Source: Roseomonas sp. HF4 (GTDB lineage: Bacteria; Pseudomonadota; Alphaproteobacteria; Acetobacterales; Acetobacteraceae). Taken from it: DNA of 64,000 nt. Positions 24,647-32,079 of the stretch are shown here, one piece after another (the stretch's first letter is position 1; every line of letters starts with the position of its first letter). A model generated the notes under the pieces. The model made no database searches and had not been told where the DNA came from. It worked only from the letters and a program-made list of their open reading frames with translations. A program made the position numbers and the translations under genes. The DNA lies in the NCBI RefSeq assembly GCF_005222755.1, contig NZ_STGD01000001.1, forward strand, positions 124,001 through 188,000. The letters are read 5' to 3'.

Positions 24647-25447
24647 CTACCGCACCGCCTCCCCCAGGAACCGCAGCACCGCCCGAACGCCCTCGCCGCT
24701 CGGGTCGTTCAGCACCGCCGGATGCGCGCCCCCCGGCAGCATGACCAACCGCCCGTCCCGCGCCGCCTCCGCCATGCCCTGCGCATGTGCGGCGGGCGTG
24801 ATGCGGTCCGCCGCGCTGCCCACCACCAGGATCGGTGCCGCGATGCCCGGCAGGCGCGCCCGGCTTTCGAAGCGGTGGCGCAGCAGCCAGTCGGTCGGCA
24901 GCACCGGGTACATGCCGCGCGCCAGGTCGGCGACCGAGGTGAAGGGGCTTTCCAGCACCAGCGCCGCGATGTCGCCGCGTCCCTCCGCCAGGCGGGTGGC
25001 GACGCCCGAGCCGAGGCTTTCGCCCCAGAGCACGACCGGACGGCCGGGAAAGCGGCTGCGCGTCCAGTCGAGATAGGCGACGGCATCCTGCGCGAAGGCG
25101 TCCTCGCCCGGCCGGCCGGGGTTGCGGCCGTAGCCCCGGTATTCCGCAAGAACAAAGGAATAGCCGGCACCGTTGAAAATATTGGCGAGGCCGACGCGGT
25201 CCCCGGCATTCCCGCCATTGCCGTGGAAATGCAGGATGACGGGGCGGCTGGCCGCGCCCTCGGCCGCCAGGAAGCCGAGGTCGAGGCCGTCCGTCGTGCG
25301 TAGCCTTTCCCGGCGCCAGCCGTCGGGGGCGACCAGCGGGCGCGGGTCCGGCAGGAAGATCAGCCGCTCCTGCCCCGCCCAGAGGGCGCCCGTCAGCACC
25401 AGCGGGATGGCCGCGACGATGGCGAGGGCGGTCAACACGCGGCGCAT
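24647..25447 (-). CDS. Alpha/beta hydrolase, membrane-anchored (BEM46/ABHD13-like)
   Basis: 266 residues from the ATG at 25447. One N-terminal transmembrane helix (VLTALAIVAAIPLVLTGALW) precedes an alpha/beta hydrolase domain. Oxyanion loop HFHGNGGNAGDR, nucleophile elbow LWGESLGSG (Ser), the acid in VVGSAADRITP and the His in LPGGAHPAV are all present. This is the pattern of serine hydrolases such as BEM46/ABHD13; the substrate is unknown. A start 7 codons upstream is possible. The region before the start carries an AT-rich repeat element rather than an obvious promoter. Confidence 0.8.
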   Translation of the reverse strand: MRRVLTALAIVAAIPLVLTGALWAGQERLIFLPDPRPLVAPDGWRRERLRTTDGLDLGFLAAEGAASRPVILHFHGNGGNAGDRVGLANIFNGAGYSFVLAEYRGYGRNPGRPGEDAFAQDAVAYLDWTRSRFPGRPVVLWGESLGSGVATRLAEGRGDIAALVLESPFTSVADLARGMYPVLPTDWLLRHRFESRARLPGIAAPILVVGSAADRITPAAHAQGMAEAARDGRLVMLPGGAHPAVLNDPSGEGVRAVLRFLGEAVR

Positions 25448-25504
25448 GGGTCCTGCATGGCGGGGCATGTGGCGACGTTGCGCCGCCGGGGCAATCGGGC
25501 GGGG

Positions 25505-25676
25505 CTAGAGCAAAATCCGAAGAGCAAAATCCGAAGAGCAAAATCCGAAGAACAATATCCGATCAGATGGAATCATCCGATCGGACTCCTTGCTCCAGAA
25601 AACACATATTGTAGATCATCTTATACCCGATCGGCGGGACCGCGCCGCGGTTCCATCCGATCGGGCGCTGCTCTAG
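25505..25676. repeat. AT-rich 172-bp element with CTAGAGCA ends and 14-bp tandem units
   Basis: The element starts ctagagca (25505) and ends tgctctag (25676), an 8-bp terminal inverted repeat. Inside, four 14-bp units (agagcaaaatccga, three exact, the fourth agaacaatatccga) run from 25507 to 25562. Inner ccgatcgg copies follow in both arms around an A/T-rich centre (about 25590-25625). Its composition is unlike anything else here. The right end supplies the TAG stop of the small lipoprotein gene. No open frame is present. It resembles short palindromic MITE/REP-type elements seen in alphaproteobacteria. Confidence 0.75.
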
Positions 25677-26002
25677 TAGGGCGGCGGGGCGTAGGGTTCC
25701 GGCCCGTAGGGAGGCGCACCGTAGCCCGGCGGCGGATAGCCCGGCGGCGACGCGCAGGGCTGGGCGCCGATCGCGGCGCCGGCCAGCGCGCCGATCCCTG
25801 CGCCGATCGCGGCCCCTCGGCCGGCATCGGCCGTGGCCGAGCCCGCGATCGCGCCGATGCCCGCCCCCGCCAGCGCGCCATAGACCGCGCCCGTGGCGGG
25901 GTCCTCGCAGGCGGGGCCCGTCGGCAGGGCGATCGGCACGGGCCGCACCACCACGCAGGCGGCGAGCGGCAGGAGGAGGACCGGCATCAGCAGGCGGCGC
26001 AT
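25673..26002 (-). CDS. Glycine-zipper lipoprotein
   Basis: 109 residues. The lipobox LPLAAC (Cys16) follows a short signal. Residues about 38-80 form a glycine zipper (VYGALAGAGIGAIAGSATAD, GAAIGAGIGALAGAAIGAQ) of the kind found in YMGG/OmpA-like small outer-membrane lipoproteins. The tail is Pro/Tyr/Gly-rich (PPGYPPPGYGAPPYGPEPY). The stop codon TAG lies in the terminal repeat of the neighbouring 172-bp element, so insertion of that element may have set the present C-terminus. Confidence 0.75.
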   Translation of the reverse strand: MRRLLMPVLLLPLAACVVVRPVPIALPTGPACEDPATGAVYGALAGAGIGAIAGSATADAGRGAAIGAGIGALAGAAIGAQPCASPPGYPPPGYGAPPYGPEPYAPPPY

Positions 26003-26050
26003 GGCGTCATCCTGCCCCGGGGTTGCGGCCGTGCTGTGGCAGGGCGCCGC

Positions 26051-27013
26051 TCAGTCCGGCCGGATGTTGTTCTCCCGCACCACGCGCCCCCAGGTCTCCA
26101 TCTGGCGGTCGAGGAAGGCGCCGAAGGCCGCGCCGCCCTGCGGGTCGAGGTCGATCTGCATGGTGGCGATGCGCTCGCGCACCATCGGCACCTCGAGCGC
26201 CTTCCGCAGCGCCGCCTCCATGCGCGCCACGATCGGCGCGGGCGTGCCCGCGGTGCCGAGGAAGCCCCAGAAGGCGCTGGCATCCACCCCCGCGATGCCG
26301 GCCTCGGCCAGGGTCGGGAGGTTCGGCCAGGAGGGGGACCGGCGCGCGCCGGTCTGCGCCAGCGCGACGAGCGCGCCGGCCTCGACATGGCGGGCGAGCA
26401 CCGCGGGGGTCGCGACGGCCAGGTCCACCTCGGCGGCCACGGCCGCGGTCTGGATCGGCCCGCCGCCGCGATAGGGCACATGGACCAGCGTGAAGCCGCC
26501 GGCCTTGGCGGCCAGCGTCATGGTCAGGTGCGCCAGGCTGCCATTGCCGATCGAGCCGTAGGTGATGGTGTCGGGGCGGGCGCGGGCGGCGGCGACCACG
26601 TCCTCGAAGCGGCGGAAGGGGCGGCCGCGGGTCGCGCAGACCAGCATGGGCGCGGTGCCGAACAGCAGCACCGGCGCCAGGTCGCGCTTCGTGTCGAAGC
26701 CCATGTTCGGGATCAGCGCAGGGTTCACGGCGTGGGTGTCGAACACCAGCACCCAGGCATTGCCGTCGGGCGCGGCGCGCGCCACCGCGGCCGTCCCGAT
26801 CGCGCCCGAGGCGCCGGCGCGGTTCTCGACCACCACGGGCACGCCGAATTCCGCCTGGAGATGCGGCTGCAGCAGGCGCGCCAGCGCATCCGTGCTGCCG
26901 CCCGGCGGGAAGGGGGAGACAATGCGGATGGGCCCCGATGGCGCCTGCGCGCGGGCGATGCCCGGTGCCGCGGGAATCGCGACAGCGGCCAGCAGGTGAC
27001 GACGAAGGATCAT
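26051..27013 (-). CDS. Tripartite tricarboxylate transporter substrate-binding (Bug) protein
   Basis: 320 residues. An N-terminal RRHLLAAVAIPAAPGIARA signal is followed by the Bug fold: IRIVSPFPPGGSTDALARLL, VVENRAGASGAIGTAAVARA, GSIGNGSLAHLTMTLAAKAG and VPYRGGGPIQTAAVAAEVDL (partly quoted) with the usual carboxylate-binding loops. It binds a carboxylate in the periplasm. The TctA/TctB membrane partners are not adjacent, as is common for the expanded Bug families of Acetobacteraceae and Burkholderiales. Ligand unknown. Confidence 0.85.
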   Translation of the reverse strand: MILRRHLLAAVAIPAAPGIARAQAPSGPIRIVSPFPPGGSTDALARLLQPHLQAEFGVPVVVENRAGASGAIGTAAVARAAPDGNAWVLVFDTHAVNPALIPNMGFDTKRDLAPVLLFGTAPMLVCATRGRPFRRFEDVVAAARARPDTITYGSIGNGSLAHLTMTLAAKAGGFTLVHVPYRGGGPIQTAAVAAEVDLAVATPAVLARHVEAGALVALAQTGARRSPSWPNLPTLAEAGIAGVDASAFWGFLGTAGTPAPIVARMEAALRKALEVPMVRERIATMQIDLDPQGGAAFGAFLDRQMETWGRVVRENNIRPD

Positions 27014-27114
27014 GGTGGCTTTCCCCCTGGCGCCGGCGCGGCTGGGTTGCCGCGCCGGCTTGGGGGGAGTGTGGCATGCCCCGCCGCGACGGGCGAAGCG
27101 CCGGCCCGGCGCCC

Positions 27115-27651
27115 TCAGGTGCCGCCGCCGCGGCGCCCGACGCTCAGCGCCTGCAGGGCGCCCATGATGTTGCGGTTGGGTGGCGGCGCGGCGAGGCGAC
27201 GCACCGTTTCATCCGGCCCGAGCGGGAAGGTGCCGCGCGGCAGCGCGCGGGCGATGGCCGCGGTGTCGTTCGCCTCGATCGCGGCGGCGGCGGCGGCGAG
27301 GCCGTTGATCACGGGCTGTGCCGGTGCGCGGGCCGGGATGCCGAGGGCGCTGCGCGCCTCGTTGCGGGCGAGTTGGAGTTGGTTCAGGCCCGCCGGGCTC
27401 GCCCCCGCCATGCGCGGCGAGGTGGGAAGGTTGGCGGCGAGCCATTCGATCTCGGCGATGGCGCGCGCCGCCGCGGCCGGCTGGCCGGGCTGCGGCCGGC
27501 GGTAGAAGGCGGCGATGTCCTGCCCGACGGCCACCGTCTCGTCGAGGATACCGCGCGGCGCCGTGCCCGCGGGCAGCGTGACCGGGGCGGGGGCCTCGGC
27601 CGCGCAGCCCGCGAGGAACAGCGCGGCGCAGAAGGCGGCTGGTCTGATCAT
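27115..27651 (-). CDS. Lipoprotein of unknown function
   Basis: 178 residues. The signal peptide ends in LFLAGC (Cys16). The mature part is helical (AAARAIAEIEWLAANLPTS, LNQLQLARNEARSALGIPA, GLAAAAAAIEANDTAAIARA) with a short Gly-rich end. I recognise no family. It is probably a periplasmic, outer-membrane-anchored small protein. It is separated from its neighbours by roughly 100 bases on each side, so it is likely its own unit. Confidence 0.65.
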   Translation of the reverse strand: MIRPAAFCAALFLAGCAAEAPAPVTLPAGTAPRGILDETVAVGQDIAAFYRRPQPGQPAAAARAIAEIEWLAANLPTSPRMAGASPAGLNQLQLARNEARSALGIPARAPAQPVINGLAAAAAAIEANDTAAIARALPRGTFPLGPDETVRRLAAPPPNRNIMGALQALSVGRRGGGT

Positions 27652-27725
27652 GACGTTCGTCCCTTGCTGGGTGTCGATGAACGCTTTGGCCAGCCTCGCG
27701 CGTGGATACGCGGTCGGTGCGCGAA

Positions 27726-27745
27726 ACCCCGCCGCGGGGCGGGGT
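27726..27745 (-). terminator. Hairpin at the end of the XpaC-like gene
   Basis: accccgcc-gcgg-ggcggggt forms a perfect 8-bp stem; its right arm touches the XpaC-like stop codon on the minus strand. It is followed by ttcgcgc, so a T-run is weak. Confidence 0.4.
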
Positions 27746-28470
27746 CAACCATAGCCCTCCTGCCGCAGCCGGTCGCCCAATACCTTCACCTGCACGGCGA
27801 GCGCCGCGCTCTCCTCCTCCCGCAGGCGGCTGCGCAGGTCGGTTGCGGCGGCCTCCATGTCGGCCAGCAGGCGCGGCAGGCCGGGCGGCGGCTCGGCGCC
27901 GGCGGACAGCCGGCCCGCGATCCGTTCCAGCCCGTCGAGGTTCACGGCCAGGAAGCGCCGCGCTTCCTCGAGCCGTTCGGGGCGGCGTTCGAAATCGTCG
28001 AGCACCCGGCCGATGGCGGCGGCGACGGGCAGCAGGCGCGGCTCGGCGCCGGAGCGCGCCTGGAAGGAGATCGCGGCCAGGCGCGCCCGCGCATCGTCGA
28101 GCGGCCGGGGCGGCGGCGGGGGCTCGGGCGGCGGTGGGGGCGGCGGCTTGGGCGCCTCGGCCACGCCGGTATAGAGAAGGCGGGTGCCGCCCCAGGCGCC
28201 GGCCGCGAGCAGCAGGGCGGCAACCGGCCCGGACTCCGCGCCCACGGCCGCGACGGAGGCGGCGGCGCCGCCCATCAGCAGCGCGGCCAGGTTGGCATCC
28301 CCTGCCCTGCCGCGGCGCATCAGCCAGGTCGCGCCGATCGGCAGCGCCATGCCGACGAGGCAGCCGAGCAGCGCGATCTCCCGCCCGCCGAACAGGTTGA
28401 CCAACGTGGCGGGCAGGAAGGGCAGGATGGTGAAGGGCAGCAGCCAGCGCCGCCAGAACGCCGAGATCAT
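27745..28470 (-). CDS. XpaC-like (5-bromo-4-chloroindolyl phosphate hydrolysis family) membrane protein
   Basis: 241 residues. Four hydrophobic helices lie between 8 and about 90 (LLPFTILPFLPATLVNLFGG, LGCLVGMALPIGATWLM, ALLMGGAAASVAAVGAES, PVAALLLAAGAWGGTRLLY). A proline-run linker (PPPPPPPEPPPPPRP) leads to a helical cytoplasmic domain (about 125-241) of the XpaC type (DARARLAAISFQARSGAEPR, ARRFLAVNLDGLERIAGRL). XpaC proteins usually travel with TelA-type toxic-anion-resistance proteins, which are not in this window. The start overlaps the stop of the preceding 52-residue gene (ATGA). Confidence 0.65.
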   Translation of the reverse strand: MISAFWRRWLLPFTILPFLPATLVNLFGGREIALLGCLVGMALPIGATWLMRRGRAGDANLAALLMGGAAASVAAVGAESGPVAALLLAAGAWGGTRLLYTGVAEAPKPPPPPPPEPPPPPRPLDDARARLAAISFQARSGAEPRLLPVAAAIGRVLDDFERRPERLEEARRFLAVNLDGLERIAGRLSAGAEPPPGLPRLLADMEAAATDLRSRLREEESAALAVQVKVLGDRLRQEGYG

Positions 28471-28625
28471 GGCGTCGTCAGCGCGAAGACGCTGCGGAAC
28501 AGCGCGAGAACCCCCGCGATCCACATCGTGCCGCCGAGCAGGAAGAAGCCGAGCAGCCGCGTGCCGACGGGCGGGGGCGCGGTGGGCGGGGCGATGGGCG
28601 GGGGCTGGCGCTGGAGGTCTCTCAC
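28467..28625 (-). CDS. 52-residue single-helix membrane protein coupled to XpaC-like gene
   Basis: The GTG at 28625 opens a frame of 52 codons: a Pro-rich cytoplasmic start (RQPPPIAPPTAPPPVGTR) and one transmembrane helix (LLGFFLLGGTMWIAGVLALF). Its TGA overlaps the XpaC-like ATG. The Pro-rich face mirrors the proline run of XpaC, which suggests the two proteins contact each other or the same partner. It is too short for domain recognition. Reading is supported by the coupled stop/start and the clear helix. Confidence 0.5.
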   Translation of the reverse strand: MRDLQRQPPPIAPPTAPPPVGTRLLGFFLLGGTMWIAGVLALFRSVFALTTP

Positions 28626-28740
28626 GCCGCGTAGATCGCGCGGCGGATGGCCCGGATCAAGCGGCCCTGCCACGCCGAAGCACTTCAGCCCGTCCCGGCG
28701 GCAGGTCTGGCATGATCGCCCCATCGCGGAAGGATGGCCG

Positions 28741-29217
28741 ATGCGCTGGAAGGTGACGCCGCTCGGGATCATGCCGGAAGGGGCGCGGCCGGCGCGCGTG
28801 CTCGGCCTGGTCTTCGCGACGCTCGGCGCCCTGCTTCTGGCCGGCAGCGGCATCGCCGCGGCAATCGAGGCCGCGGCGCAGGCGCGCATGACCGAGGCCG
28901 AGGGCCGGATCTTCGGGATGCTGGCCGGCGAGCGGCGCGACCGCGGGCGCGTCCACGCGCAATGGACGCCGGTCTTCGCCTTCGTGGCGGGCGGGCGGGA
29001 GGTCCGCGTCGTGGCGGGCTTCGCGACCTCCGCGCCCTGCCGCGCCGTGGGGGACCCGGTGCGGGTGCTGCAGGACCCGACCACGCTGGACCGCGCGCGG
29101 ATCGCGTGGCGCCGAGAGAACCGGATCATCGCCCTTGTGCTGGCGGGGGCGGGGGCTGTCTTCTCGGTGCCCGGGCTGGCGGCGCTCGGCATCGACCGCC
29201 TGCGGAGGACAGCATGA
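28741..29217 (+). CDS. DUF3592 membrane protein (short paralogue)
   Basis: 158 residues: helix 1 (VLGLVFATLGALLLAGSGIA), an extracytoplasmic DUF3592 core (QWTPVFAFVAGGREVRVVAG, VGDPVRVLQDPTTLDRARI) and helix 2 near the C-terminus (IIALVLAGAGAVFSVPGLAA). The W-T-P-V-F-A-F and G-D-x-V-x-V-x-x-D-P patterns define the family; function is unknown. The ATG at 28741 follows gaagg. The stop overlaps the next ATG, and the following gene is a longer paralogue, so this is a local duplication. Confidence 0.7.
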   Translation: MRWKVTPLGIMPEGARPARVLGLVFATLGALLLAGSGIAAAIEAAAQARMTEAEGRIFGMLAGERRDRGRVHAQWTPVFAFVAGGREVRVVAGFATSAPCRAVGDPVRVLQDPTTLDRARIAWRRENRIIALVLAGAGAVFSVPGLAALGIDRLRRTA

Positions 29218-30041
29218 TGCGCATCCGGACGCCGGCGGGGACCGTGGCCAGCATCGGCCGGGCGCCGCGCGTGATGGCCTGGAGCTTCCTGCTCCTGGGC
29301 CTCGGCCTGCTGGCGGGCGCGGGCGTGGCGGTCGCACTGGAACTGCGCTTCCGCGCCGGCGCTGTCGAAACCGACGGACGGGTGGTCGCGATGCGCGTGA
29401 GCCACGGCACCTCCGGCAGAAGCGGATCCTCCTCGCCAAGCTGGACGCCGGTCTTCGCCTTCGCCCTGCCGGACGGGAAGGAGATCAGGGTCGAATCGGG
29501 TGTCTCCTCCTCCCCGCCCTGTTGCCGCGTGGGGGACAGGGTCCGGGTCCGCTACGACCCGGCGCAGCCGTCCCGCGCGCAGATGGCGGGCTTCCTCGAG
29601 AGCTGGCTGGTGGCCTCGATCCTCGGCGGGATGGGCATCATCTTCGCGGGTGTCGGCCTTGTGGTGCGGCGCGCGGTCGCGGCACCGGGCGCCACCGCGC
29701 AGGGCTACATCGAGCGCGCCCTGCAGGACCACGCCCTGCACGTGCAGGCGGCTTCTGGGGTCCAGCCGCTGCACGTGCCGCTGGCCGGGCTGCGGCAGGA
29801 GGCGTCGGCTGCCGGCCCGCGCTGGGTGCTGCAGGCGCGCTGGATCGACCCGCGCAGCGGCGGCGCCAGGCTGTTCGAGAGCGAGCCCCTGCCCTTCGAC
29901 CCCGTGCCCCAGATGCGGCAGATGACCTCGGTGCTGGTCGCCTTCGACCCGGCGCAGCGGGACGGGCCCTACCGGATGGATCTGTCCTTCCTGCGCGACC
30001 CACGCGGCGTGCCGCCCGCGGGGCCGGTGCGGCGGGGCTGA
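29214..30041 (+). CDS. DUF3592 membrane protein (long paralogue)
   Basis: 275 residues. The first two thirds repeat the layout of the gene before it: helix (VMAWSFLLLGLGLLAGAGVA), DUF3592 core (SWTPVFAFALPDGKEIRVES, VGDRVRVRYDPAQPSRAQM), helix (WLVASILGGMGIIFAGVGLV). An extra C-terminal domain of about 90 residues follows (VPLAGLRQEASAAGPRWVLQ, FLRDPRGVPPAGPVRRG), which I cannot assign. The core has a CC pair where the short paralogue has PC. It overlaps its neighbour as ATGA and ends tail to tail against the phosphatase gene. Confidence 0.7.
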   Translation: MMRIRTPAGTVASIGRAPRVMAWSFLLLGLGLLAGAGVAVALELRFRAGAVETDGRVVAMRVSHGTSGRSGSSSPSWTPVFAFALPDGKEIRVESGVSSSPPCCRVGDRVRVRYDPAQPSRAQMAGFLESWLVASILGGMGIIFAGVGLVVRRAVAAPGATAQGYIERALQDHALHVQAASGVQPLHVPLAGLRQEASAAGPRWVLQARWIDPRSGGARLFESEPLPFDPVPQMRQMTSVLVAFDPAQRDGPYRMDLSFLRDPRGVPPAGPVRRG

Positions 30042-30755
30042 TCAGGCCTGCAGGAAGCCCAGCGTCTCGCCCTCGAACACTCCGCAGGTGAGCGGTCCGC
30101 CGGACCAGGCGGCGGTGTCGAGGCAGATGCGGTTGTCCCGCACCACCGGGTTGAAGCCGGCCGTGTGGCCATGCACGACGACGACGCCGTGGTCGCGCTC
30201 GCTGCCCAGGAAGTCGTGGCGGATGCGGATGAGGTCCTCGCGTGACTGATCCTCCAGCGGCACGCCGGGGCGGATACCGGCATGGACGAACAGATAGCCG
30301 CCCTCCTGGTGAGTCAGGTGCAGGCGGCGCAGGAAGCGGAGATGGGCGGGCGGGACATGCTGCGGCCAGTCCTCCCGCGGTGCCTCGGCGGCGACTCCGT
30401 AGCTGTCGAGCGTCGCGCGGCCGCCGCCCCAGAGCCAGTCGGCCGCCGCCGCGCCGTCGCCATCCAGCGCGGCCAGCATCGTCTCCTCGTGGTTGCCGGT
30501 GAGGTTCAGCGTCTCGAGGCCCGGGACCGGGTCCTGTTCGGTCAGGTGGTCGAGGACCGCGCGGGACCCCTCCCCCTTGTCGACGTAGTCGCCGAGGTGA
30601 AGCAGCAGCGCGGAGGCCACCGGGCGTTGCTTCAGGTCGGCGGCGATCGTCCCGTGCAGCGCGCGCAACTTGCCCAGCGCGCCGTGGATGTCGCCGATGG
30701 CATAGATCCGCCGGCCGCGCGGCAGGCTGGCAGGCGCGGGGCGGAGGTCGATCAT
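30042..30755 (-). CDS. PPP-type metallophosphatase coupled to a peptide ABC operon
   Basis: 237 residues. All three hallmark motifs of the serine/threonine-type metallophosphatases are intact: GDIHG (21-25), GDYVDKG (55-61) and GNHE (84-87), plus later HAGIRPG and HGHTAG. Bacterial members act as protein phosphatases or as diadenosine-tetraphosphate/nucleotide phosphatases. The size and VHGHTAGFNPVVRDNRICLD region resemble the bacterial PrpA/ApaH-like group. Its ATG overlaps the stop of dppC, so it is translated with the ABC transporter genes. Confidence 0.8.
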   Translation of the reverse strand: MIDLRPAPASLPRGRRIYAIGDIHGALGKLRALHGTIAADLKQRPVASALLLHLGDYVDKGEGSRAVLDHLTEQDPVPGLETLNLTGNHEETMLAALDGDGAAAADWLWGGGRATLDSYGVAAEAPREDWPQHVPPAHLRFLRRLHLTHQEGGYLFVHAGIRPGVPLEDQSREDLIRIRHDFLGSERDHGVVVVHGHTAGFNPVVRDNRICLDTAAWSGGPLTCGVFEGETLGFLQA

Positions 30756-31624
30756 TTCCGCTCGGCACGCGGGTCGAGCGCGTCGCGCAGCCCGTCGCCC
30801 ATGAGATTGAAGGCGAGCACCACGATCATGATGGTGGCACCCGGGAAGATCGACAGCCAGGGCGCCTGCGTCAGGAAGCGCTGCGACGAATTCAGCATCG
30901 AGCCCCAGGACGGGTTCGGCGGCTGCATGCCGAGGCCGAGGAAGGAGAGCGCGGCCTCGGCGATGATCGCCTCGGCGATCGCGAGCGTCGCCTGCACCAG
31001 CAGCGGCGGGATGATGTTGGGCAGCACGTGGACGAAGGCGATGCGCCAGGCGGGGTTGCCGAGCGCGCGCGCGGCTTCCACCCAGTCGGTCGATTTCGCG
31101 TCCAGCGCCATGCCGCGCGCCAGCCGCGCGAAGACCGGCGAGGCGGTGATGGCGATGGCGAGCATCGCGTTCTCGAGCGCGGGGCCGAGGAAGGCGGCGA
31201 GCGCGATCGCCAGGATCAGGAAGGGCACGGACAGCATCGCATCCGCGACGCGGGAGATGATTGCATCGACCCAGCCGCCGGCCAGCCCCGCGAGAAGCCC
31301 GAGCGGCACGCCGAGCGCCAGCGCCCCCAGCACGGAGATGACGCCGGCCATGAGCGAGGCGCGCGCCCCCCAGATCACGCGGGAGAGCACGTCGCGCCCG
31401 TTCTCGTCCGTGCCCATCCAGTGTTCCCAGGATGGCGGCTTGCGGATGCGGGACCAGGAGGTCTGCAGCGGATCGTAGGGCGCGATCAGCGGCGCGAGCA
31501 CGGCGACGAGCACGAACAGCACGACGACAACGAGGCCGAAGACCGCCAGGCGGTGGCGCAGGAATCGGCGGACGGCGCGGCGCGTCGGGCTTTCGGGCGC
31601 GGGGATGACGGCGGTGGCGCTCAT
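30752..31624 (-). CDS. Peptide-type ABC transporter permease (DppC-like), operon 1
   Basis: 290 residues. An N-terminal cytoplasmic tail and helix (LAVFGLVVVVLFVLVAVLAP) come before the APYDPLQTSW segment, the HWMGTDENGRDVLSRVIWGA motif and the EAA loop EAARALGNPAWRIAFVHVLP, with the final DPRAERK after DGLRDAL. This is the standard DppC/OppC layout (OppC_N plus BPD_transp_1). It pairs with the DppB-like permease upstream. The gap between the two permeases, normally a few bases, is 454 bases of tandem repeats. The stop overlaps the phosphatase start. Confidence 0.88.
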   Translation of the reverse strand: MSATAVIPAPESPTRRAVRRFLRHRLAVFGLVVVVLFVLVAVLAPLIAPYDPLQTSWSRIRKPPSWEHWMGTDENGRDVLSRVIWGARASLMAGVISVLGALALGVPLGLLAGLAGGWVDAIISRVADAMLSVPFLILAIALAAFLGPALENAMLAIAITASPVFARLARGMALDAKSTDWVEAARALGNPAWRIAFVHVLPNIIPPLLVQATLAIAEAIIAEAALSFLGLGMQPPNPSWGSMLNSSQRFLTQAPWLSIFPGATIMIVVLAFNLMGDGLRDALDPRAERK

Positions 31625-32079
31625 GGCGATTTCCCCCCTGCCAAGCGGCCCGATGCCCCGCCTCGGGCCGGAAGCGCGAAGCGCGACCGCGCCTGGACCG
31701 ACAGCACCGCCGGGCGCGCCAGTGCGTGGCGCGCAAGCCAAGCCGCCGGATGGCGGTGCCGGCGCCTGAGGTCACACAACAAGCGGCCCGAGGCCCCGCC
31801 TCGGGCCGGGAGCGCAAAGCGCGACCGCGCCCAGACCGACAGCACCGCCGGGCGCACCAGTGCGTGGCGCGCAAGCCAAGCCGGCGGATGCCGGCGCCGG
31901 CGCCTGAGGCCACACAACAAACGGCCCGATGCCCCGCATCGGGCCGGGAGCGCAAAGCGCGACCGCGCCCGGACCGACAGCACCGCCGGGCGCACCAGCG
32001 CATGGCGCGCAAGCCAAGCCGGCGGATGCCGACGCCGGCGCCTGAGGCTCACAGAAGACCCACGCCTGAGGAACGCCAT
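31621..32079 (-). CDS. Candidate 152-residue repeat protein coupled to both permease genes
   Basis: This open frame starts at an ATG overlapping the dppB stop as TGATG and ends at a TGA overlapping the dppC ATG as ATGA, so it exactly fills the gap. It translates the three 138-bp repeats as three 46-residue units (LRRRRRHPPAWLARHALVRP followed by AVLSV-ARSRFALPAR-GASG). The product would be Arg/Ala-rich and resembles no family. High G+C keeps all frames here open, and no separate ribosome-binding site exists, so expression is unproven. The coupling at both ends is the reason to list it. Confidence 0.25.
   Translation of the reverse strand: MAFLRRGSSVSLRRRRRHPPAWLARHALVRPAVLSVRARSRFALPARCGASGRLLCGLRRRRRHPPAWLARHALVRPAVLSVWARSRFALPARGGASGRLLCDLRRRHRHPAAWLARHALARPAVLSVQARSRFALPARGGASGRLAGGKSP
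31643..32056. repeat. Three tandem 138-bp repeats
   Basis: Units at 31643-31780, 31781-31918 and 31919-32056 have an exact 138-bp period and about 93% identity. Each begins with a hairpin (ggcccga-N-gcc... / ...cgggcc). In unit 2 the variable pair is g with c, in unit 3 t with a, and in unit 1 t opposite c, so two of the three are compensated. The length is a multiple of three, so frames are kept through the array. There are no unique spacers, so this is not a CRISPR array. A final hairpin gcctgaggaa / ttcctcaggc follows at 32063-32094, overlapping the dppB end. Confidence 0.9.

Noticed and set aside
31643-32056. CRISPR array
   Set aside because: The repeats are 138 bp and directly adjacent, with no unique spacers and no cas genes.
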